Source of the DNA: a virus
Virus record (IMG/VR): IMGVR_UViG_3300035162_001372
Span: 1-26,023 of that record
Reading direction: 5' to 3' (one strand)
DNA: 26,023 nucleotides
The stretch's first letter is position 1. Each line of letters opens with the position of its first letter. The translations under genes were made by a program, and so were the position numbers. The notes below the pieces were generated by a model. That model made no database searches. It saw only the letters and a program-made list of their open reading frames with translations, and was not told the DNA's origin. Positions 22,719 through 26,023 of this stretch are shown piece by piece.

Positions 22719-23058
22719 AAGGTTCCTTATTTAAATAAAGTTGTATTTTTGACATAAGATCGGGTGTTTTCTCTAGGAAGCCTAGCAGGGCGTTACATGA
22801 AGGGCAAAGAATGCCTCTAACTTCTCCTGACCCAAAATGTTGGTGATCTATAACAGCGCTTTTCCCTACTCCTGAATGGAGGGGGTATTCCTTAGTCTCA
22901 CAGATAGCACATTTATGATCTTGTCTCCTGTACATTTCTCTTTGTTGTAAGGTATTTAACCCATACCTTGAAATACCGTTCCTACATCTCTTACATTTAT
23001 TTGATACGTCGAATTTAGTTTCTTCATCCGTAGCAAAGCAAAATTGGCATGTTTTCAT
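22705..23058 (-). CDS. Recombination endonuclease VII-like HNH nuclease
   Basis: The protein follows the endonuclease VII pattern: a segment RYGLNTLQQREMY, zinc Cys pair C50-x2-C53, catalytic D71-H72-Q-H74, and RGILC85-x2-C88N. An extra N-terminal Cys4 knuckle (C4, C7, C22, C25) precedes it. T4 endonuclease VII resolves branched DNA; shorter relatives of this kind (117 aa) are often free-standing homing endonucleases. Its position in the middle of an unrelated glycan cassette favours a mobile homing gene, though resolution or packaging roles remain possible. Confidence 0.88.
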   Translation of the reverse strand: MKTCQFCFATDEETKFDVSNKCKRCRNGISRYGLNTLQQREMYRRQDHKCAICETKEYPLHSGVGKSAVIDHQHFGSGEVRGILCPSCNALLGFLEKTPDLMSKIQLYLNKEPYAKI

Positions 23059-23654
23059 TTTTTATATCCAAATAAGTTAAAGTCTATTCCGGCCCATTCT
23101 TGTACTTTCTCTCTCCTTTCTTCACTAAGTAAAGTTTTCCAGTTAATATGGTTATTTTTATGTAGGGTAGGTAGTAGAACAGGCTCGGGTATAATATTTT
23201 TACTCACTAAATCTTGTAATAATGACTCTTGTTTTATATGGGTATCCCACCCAATAGGCTCCAGGTACTTCCACAGAGGAAATAGTCTAAAAACATTGTC
23301 GTCTTTAGTATAAGAATCTTCACTTAATAGACTAATATGGTGGTCTAAAAATATATCAAAGTTTTCCTCTGTGTGTTCATTAGGAGTGCAATTAGGCACA
23401 ACTTTATCAAGAACTCCTCTAGCTATATGATAGAAATAGTGACTGACTATTCTTGAGTAGGGGTTCCTAACACTAACTATCTTTTTATAGTTTTTCGCTT
23501 CGTCAGGTATGTCTCTGCAATGCTTCTTGAATTTATTAGAGCTGCTGTACATATAGCTACTGATATAAATCTTCTGTAGTACGGCCTCTATAGTGGAAGA
23601 CGCAGTTTTTGGGGGGTCTATATAGACCATATTTTTTTGTTTAACTATTAACAC
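23055..23654 (-). CDS. Sulfotransferase family protein
   Basis: The PAPS-binding signature is present: 5'-phosphosulfate loop PPKTASST (14-21) and 3'-phosphate motif IVSVRNPYSRIVS (59-71, with R63 and S67). Such enzymes transfer sulfate from PAPS to carbohydrate hydroxyls. At 199 aa it is compact. The start is a GTG (23654) overlapping the glycosyltransferase end by seven bases; the ATG eight codons in is an alternative that keeps both motifs. It is likely to sulfate the glycan made by neighbouring gene products. Confidence 0.87.
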   Translation of the reverse strand: MLIVKQKNMVYIDPPKTASSTIEAVLQKIYISSYMYSSSNKFKKHCRDIPDEAKNYKKIVSVRNPYSRIVSHYFYHIARGVLDKVVPNCTPNEHTEENFDIFLDHHISLLSEDSYTKDDNVFRLFPLWKYLEPIGWDTHIKQESLLQDLVSKNIIPEPVLLPTLHKNNHINWKTLLSEERREKVQEWAGIDFNLFGYKK

Positions 23655-24268
23655 CAGTACTTACCTACATGTTGTAAAGTCTCGTGGGGGTCTGGTTTAC
23701 CATGATATAGTATAATTTTACAATCTTTAGGGATATGAAACTCAGGGCTTAATATTTCAAATTTATAGCTCCTAACCCACTCTTTTGGGTACACCACCGC
23801 TATTTCTTTGGAAACCTGAGTAATCCAGGCTTGATCGCCCCACAACTGTTCAGCGTACTTTTTATGGAAAGAAGTAAAAATAGTGTTCATGGTTCCTACA
23901 GTAAAGTTCATTATAGAGGAGTTAAATCCATTAGCGGGAAAATAATCTGCTAGTATAGAAAATTTATTAGTAGTATCTAAACAATCTATATTGTCTACAA
24001 TCACTAAGTCTAGGTCTAGAGTTATTACTCTTCCTTGAATAAACTCTTCTAATAAGGGATGGAAAAAACATATCTTGTGCCACCAGCCAACATAATCTTG
24101 TTCCAGTAAAGGAACTATATTTATGCAGGGGTTGATACCTTCCGAATTGTCTGTCATGCAATAAAAATTAAATTCTTTAGAATAATGTCTCTGCACCATG
24201 TTATATAATATGTTTACATAGTCTACAGAGTATTTATCCCCCCATTTTAAACATAAAAAATTAATCAT
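23648..24268 (-). CDS. Glycosyltransferase (GT-A fold, GT8-like)
   Basis: The protein has a GT-A layout: N-terminal strand-helix, a variable region, a metal-binding D85-L-D87 in ITLDLDLVIVD, an NSSIM segment, and G144-DQAW as found in GT8-like enzymes, ending with YHGKPDP. It should transfer a sugar from a nucleotide sugar to an unknown acceptor. It is flanked by a MptE-like protein and a sulfotransferase, with eight- and seven-base overlaps, so these are co-translated. The acceptor could be host surface polysaccharide or a virion protein. Confidence 0.82.
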   Translation of the reverse strand: MINFLCLKWGDKYSVDYVNILYNMVQRHYSKEFNFYCMTDNSEGINPCINIVPLLEQDYVGWWHKICFFHPLLEEFIQGRVITLDLDLVIVDNIDCLDTTNKFSILADYFPANGFNSSIMNFTVGTMNTIFTSFHKKYAEQLWGDQAWITQVSKEIAVVYPKEWVRSYKFEILSPEFHIPKDCKIILYHGKPDPHETLQHVGKYWC

Positions 24269-24887
24269 TTGTTAGACTCTGTAATGCTTCCTCTAAGTCC
24301 ATATACTTGAACATCGTTAAAGCAGAATTGGGGGTACAGTTTATTATTCTTTCTTTTATTTCTGGTTGTATAGTGCCATAGGCCTTTACAAATTGAGGAT
24401 AGGGGCTTACTTTAGTTAACCCGTCTGCGTGCTCTCCAAAGAAGTGAGCTTTACTCTCTACTCTTTGCATGTTGTAACCTACTAACAATAATTTAGTACA
24501 GCCCATTAACAGAGCTAGATTTAACATCTGGAAGCCTGAGTTAGAGCCGTAGTGTATTAGATTACGGGATAAGCTTACTCCAGGAGCGTGCTTTCCAGGA
24601 GTAAATCTAAGATTATAGGTATTTCTTATGTCCTCGTTTGGGCACTGTGACCAACTATTTAGGGCGGGAAATCTTCTTCTAAACTCCTCTCCCTTCATAA
24701 GCCACCATTTGTCATCACAGGCATAATGCTCGTCCAGAAAAGGAACGCGTAAAAAAGCATCATTACAGGCAAACGTAACCACTAAGTGTTTATATTTTTT
24801 TAAGGTTAGAACAACGTCTTCTGTAAGAGAGGGCCCGGTCGCAACTAGAACAGCGGTTCTGCCGGGGTATTTTTCAGGAATGAACAT
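24261..24887 (-). CDS. MptE/DUF115-like Rossmann protein, glycan-related
   Basis: An N-terminal nucleotide-binding segment AVLVATGPSL (12-21) and the pattern FACND, HYACDD, then GSNSGFQMLNLALLMGC (114-130) with LLLVGYNM and HFFGEHADG are typical of DUF115/MptE-like or sialyltransferase-like phage and flagellin-glycosylation proteins. It probably handles a nucleotide-linked sugar or transfers a sugar. It is the first gene of the glycan cassette, following a terminator and a possible -10 box. The ribosome site is weak (AGAG). Function within the family is not settled. Confidence 0.7.
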   Translation of the reverse strand: MFIPEKYPGRTAVLVATGPSLTEDVVLTLKKYKHLVVTFACNDAFLRVPFLDEHYACDDKWWLMKGEEFRRRFPALNSWSQCPNEDIRNTYNLRFTPGKHAPGVSLSRNLIHYGSNSGFQMLNLALLMGCTKLLLVGYNMQRVESKAHFFGEHADGLTKVSPYPQFVKAYGTIQPEIKERIINCTPNSALTMFKYMDLEEALQSLTND

Positions 24888-24910
24888 TAATAAACTCTTC
24901 TTTAAGTTAG

Positions 24911-24916
24911 ATTATA
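24911..24916 (-). promoter_or_regulatory. Candidate -10-only promoter before the glycan cassette
   Basis: On the minus strand TATAAT (24916-24911) lies 24 bases before the ATG at 24887, directly after the terminator T run. There is no -35 hexamer at 16-18 bp. The spacing GGC-T run-TATAA is the same (10 bases between GGC and TATAA) as at 15339-15357. It could be an activator-dependent or late-type promoter. Confidence 0.35.
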
Positions 24917-24919
24917 AGT

Positions 24920-24946
24920 AAAAAAAGCCGGACATTTCTGCCCGGC
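24920..24946 (-). terminator. Rho-independent terminator after hsp20 and the 36-aa gene
   Basis: On the minus strand GCCGGGCA-GAAA-TGTCCGGC (24946-24927) forms an 8-bp stem with one G-T pair and a GNRA-type GAAA loop, followed by seven T residues (24926-24920). It starts ten bases after the stop of the 36-aa gene. Confidence 0.92.
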
Positions 24947-24955
24947 CTACCGTTA

Positions 24956-25066
24956 TTAAGCAGAAACGTAGCTTACGGCCATATATGCTAGCGGTGCTGT
25001 TACACACACTAGAATTTGAAATACAGCCTCAAGTACATCCCACTTATCTTTTACGAAGTTCTTCAT
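24956..25066 (-). CDS. Small membrane peptide (36 aa)
   Basis: The ATG at 25066 has GGAGA upstream, and the frame ends ten bases before a terminator. The peptide MKNFVKDKWDVLEAVFQILV... has a short polar N-terminus and a hydrophobic stretch over about residues 13-35, predicting one transmembrane helix. It lies directly after hsp20. No family is recognised. A holin-like, signalling or exclusion role is possible but unsupported. Confidence 0.68.
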   Translation of the reverse strand: MKNFVKDKWDVLEAVFQILVCVTAPLAYMAVSYVSA

Positions 25067-25079
25067 TGAATTCTCCAAG

Positions 25080-25475
25080 TTACCCAATAGGTATAGATGT
25101 GGGCTTACTAGAGGGCGAATACATTAGATTTATCTGTAACATTCCATCTTCCATAATAGCTTCGACAACCTCTAAGGTGTTATCAAGCTTAAGATTCTTC
25201 TCGAAACTTTTACCGGAGATGCCCTTATGAATCCATTCTTTTCCACTGCTATCTTCTTTCTTATCTCCACGAATGGAGAGAATACGGTTGTGAACGTTCA
25301 CTGATACTTGTTCTCGTTTCCAGCCTGGTACTGCTACATGCACTATGTAACCGCTGGGAATTTTTTCAATGTTATAGCGTGGATACTCTGGAGTCTGCTG
25401 ATGCTGTGCATACATGGGACTGTTAATTAAATTGTCGAAACCGACAAAAAACCTATCTAAATCTATTTTATTCAT
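25080..25475 (-). CDS. Small heat shock protein Hsp20 (alpha-crystallin domain)
   Basis: This is an ATP-independent chaperone that holds unfolding proteins. The alpha-crystallin domain spans about residues 33-115 with YNIEKIPSGYIVHVAVPGW and VHNRILSIRGDK, and the C-terminus carries the I-P-I (IxI) motif used for oligomer contacts (SIPIG). At 131 aa it is typical of the hsp20 genes in marine phages. A strong AGGAG precedes the ATG; the consensus promoter (25585-25613) gives a leader of about 100 bases. Confidence 0.93.
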   Translation of the reverse strand: MNKIDLDRFFVGFDNLINSPMYAQHQQTPEYPRYNIEKIPSGYIVHVAVPGWKREQVSVNVHNRILSIRGDKKEDSSGKEWIHKGISGKSFEKNLKLDNTLEVVEAIMEDGMLQINLMYSPSSKPTSIPIG

Positions 25476-25584
25476 AGTTTTCTCCTTATAAGAAAGAATA
25501 CCTGCCCCTTTCGGAAGCGTAACAATCGTTTTAATTTACGGATTTGAAAAAGACACAGTTAGACTGGTATCAATTTCAGAGTAT

Positions 25585-25613
25585 ATTATATCACCTACAC
25601 CAAAATGTGTCAA
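25585..25613 (-). promoter_or_regulatory. Sigma70 promoter for hsp20
   Basis: Minus strand: perfect TTGACA (25613-25608), 17-bp spacer, perfect TATAAT (25590-25585), preceded by CAAAAAAATTTC. The expected start is near 25578. It points away from the thyX promoter 38 bp further right. Confidence 0.93.
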
Positions 25614-25651
25614 GAAATTTTTTTGCCCGACTACCTTCGGCTAAATAATTC

Positions 25652-25680
25652 TTGACACAAAAGCCGTAACATCGTATAAT
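25652..25680 (+). promoter_or_regulatory. Sigma70 promoter for thyX
   Basis: Plus strand: perfect TTGACA (25652-25657), 17-bp spacer, perfect TATAAT (25675-25680), with AAATAATTC before the -35 box. The expected start near 25687 leaves an 18-base leader with AGAGGAGA before the ATG. It is the only plus-strand promoter seen in the window. Confidence 0.93.
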
Positions 25681-25704
25681 ATATACTTAATCAGAGGAGA
25701 TTGT

Positions 25705-26023
25705 ATGAAAGTAAACCTAGTTTGGATTACCCCCAAAGCCATGAAAGTCATTGCATATTGTGCGAGGGTTAGTAATCCAGCAAATCAGGACAATGAGAGA
25801 ACAGCCCCGAAATTGCTGAAGTATCTTAAAAAAGAAGCACACTTCAGTCCCTTTGAAATGGCAAGCGCTTGCATTGAAATCGAGACTACGAGAGATATTG
25901 CTCGCCAGATTCTGCGGCATCGCTCTTTTAGTTTTCAGGAATTTAGTCAACGCTATGCAGACCCTACCCAAGCATTGGATTTCTCTACGAGAGAAGCTAG
26001 GCTACAAGACCCCCGGAATAGAC
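25705..26023 (+). CDS. thyX: FAD-dependent thymidylate synthase ThyX (partial, N-terminal)
   Basis: The frame runs off the right edge after 106 residues. It contains the ThyX signature R71-H-R73, seven residues, S81, then R83 (RHRSFSFQEFSQR), which binds FAD and dUMP. ThyX makes dTMP from dUMP with methylene-tetrahydrofolate and FADH2, replacing ThyA. With NrdAB, glutaredoxin and MazG it completes a dNTP-supply set. Start ATG with AGGAGA upstream. It is divergently transcribed from hsp20. Confidence 0.95.
   Translation, partial: MKVNLVWITPKAMKVIAYCARVSNPANQDNERTAPKLLKYLKKEAHFSPFEMASACIEIETTRDIARQILRHRSFSFQEFSQRYADPTQALDFSTREARLQDPRNR

Noticed and set aside
25717-25971. Minus-strand open frame of 84 codons near the right edge
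   Set aside because: It is antisense to thyX, whose signature motif, promoter and ribosome site are all clear.
1-26023. CRISPR arrays, integrase, insertion sequences, direct-repeat attachment sites
   Set aside because: I looked for regular repeats, transposase or integrase motifs and long direct repeats and saw none; the only recurring sequences are the promoter cassettes.

Overview
The window is part of the genome of a lytic tailed double-stranded DNA phage, probably of a marine or aquatic Gram-negative bacterium. The evidence is dense packing (stop/start overlaps such as ATGA and TAATG), a complete phage replication and recombination set, a nucleotide-metabolism set (NrdAB, glutaredoxin, MazG, ThyX), an Hsp20 and PhoH of the kind common in marine phages, and surface-sugar genes. 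There is no integrase, lysogeny repressor, tRNA, insertion sequence or CRISPR array. No RNA polymerase is encoded here, and the clear promoters are host sigma70 type. The split NAD+-dependent ligase, PC4-like protein and SbcC/SbcD-type nuclease recall T5-like phages, but I cannot assign a genus.

Layout. Bases 1-426 (+ strand) are the tail end of another module, probably structural. It meets the large minus-strand block at a bidirectional terminator (about 429-454). From 458 to 25475 essentially everything is on the minus strand, so transcription runs from high to low coordinates. At the far right, ThyX (25705 onward, + strand) diverges from hsp20 across two back-to-back promoters.

Minus-strand transcription units, in the order they are read: (1) P25613: hsp20 and a 36-aa membrane peptide, then a terminator; (2) a unit from 24887 to 21317 with a surface-glycan cassette (MptE/DUF115-like protein, glycosyltransferase, sulfotransferase, FkbM methyltransferase) interrupted by an endonuclease VII-type HNH gene, followed by glutaredoxin, MazG and small genes; (3) P21297: a conserved phage protein of unknown function, a helix-turn-helix protein and a small membrane protein; (4) P19766: a Myb/SANT-like protein, a strongly structured intergenic RNA region, an SH3-like small protein and a PC4-like ssDNA-binding protein; (5) P18593: the N-terminal half of NAD+ ligase, an unknown gene and a GIY-YIG protein; (6) P16937: the C-terminal half of the ligase and a protein with four Myb/SANT-like repeats, then a terminator; (7) DnaB-like helicase, primase, family A polymerase, an unknown gene, PhoH, a coiled-coil peptide and a UvsW-like helicase; (8) P8274: an unknown gene, gp32-like SSB, gp47/SbcD, gp46/SbcC, a PD-(D/E)XK nuclease, a FEN-type 5' exonuclease, NrdA and NrdB, ending at the shared terminator.

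Together the genes make dNTPs (NrdAB reduced by glutaredoxin; dTMP from ThyX; MazG cleaving NTPs), copy DNA (helicase, primase, polymerase, SSB, 5' exonuclease, ligase), and support recombination-dependent replication (gp46/47, UvsW-like helicase, PC4-like protein). The most distinctive features are seven near-identical sigma70 promoters, all with a 17-bp spacer and most with an AAAAATAGTTC upstream box; the structured RNA region at 19151-19255; the paired Myb-like proteins; and the split ligase.
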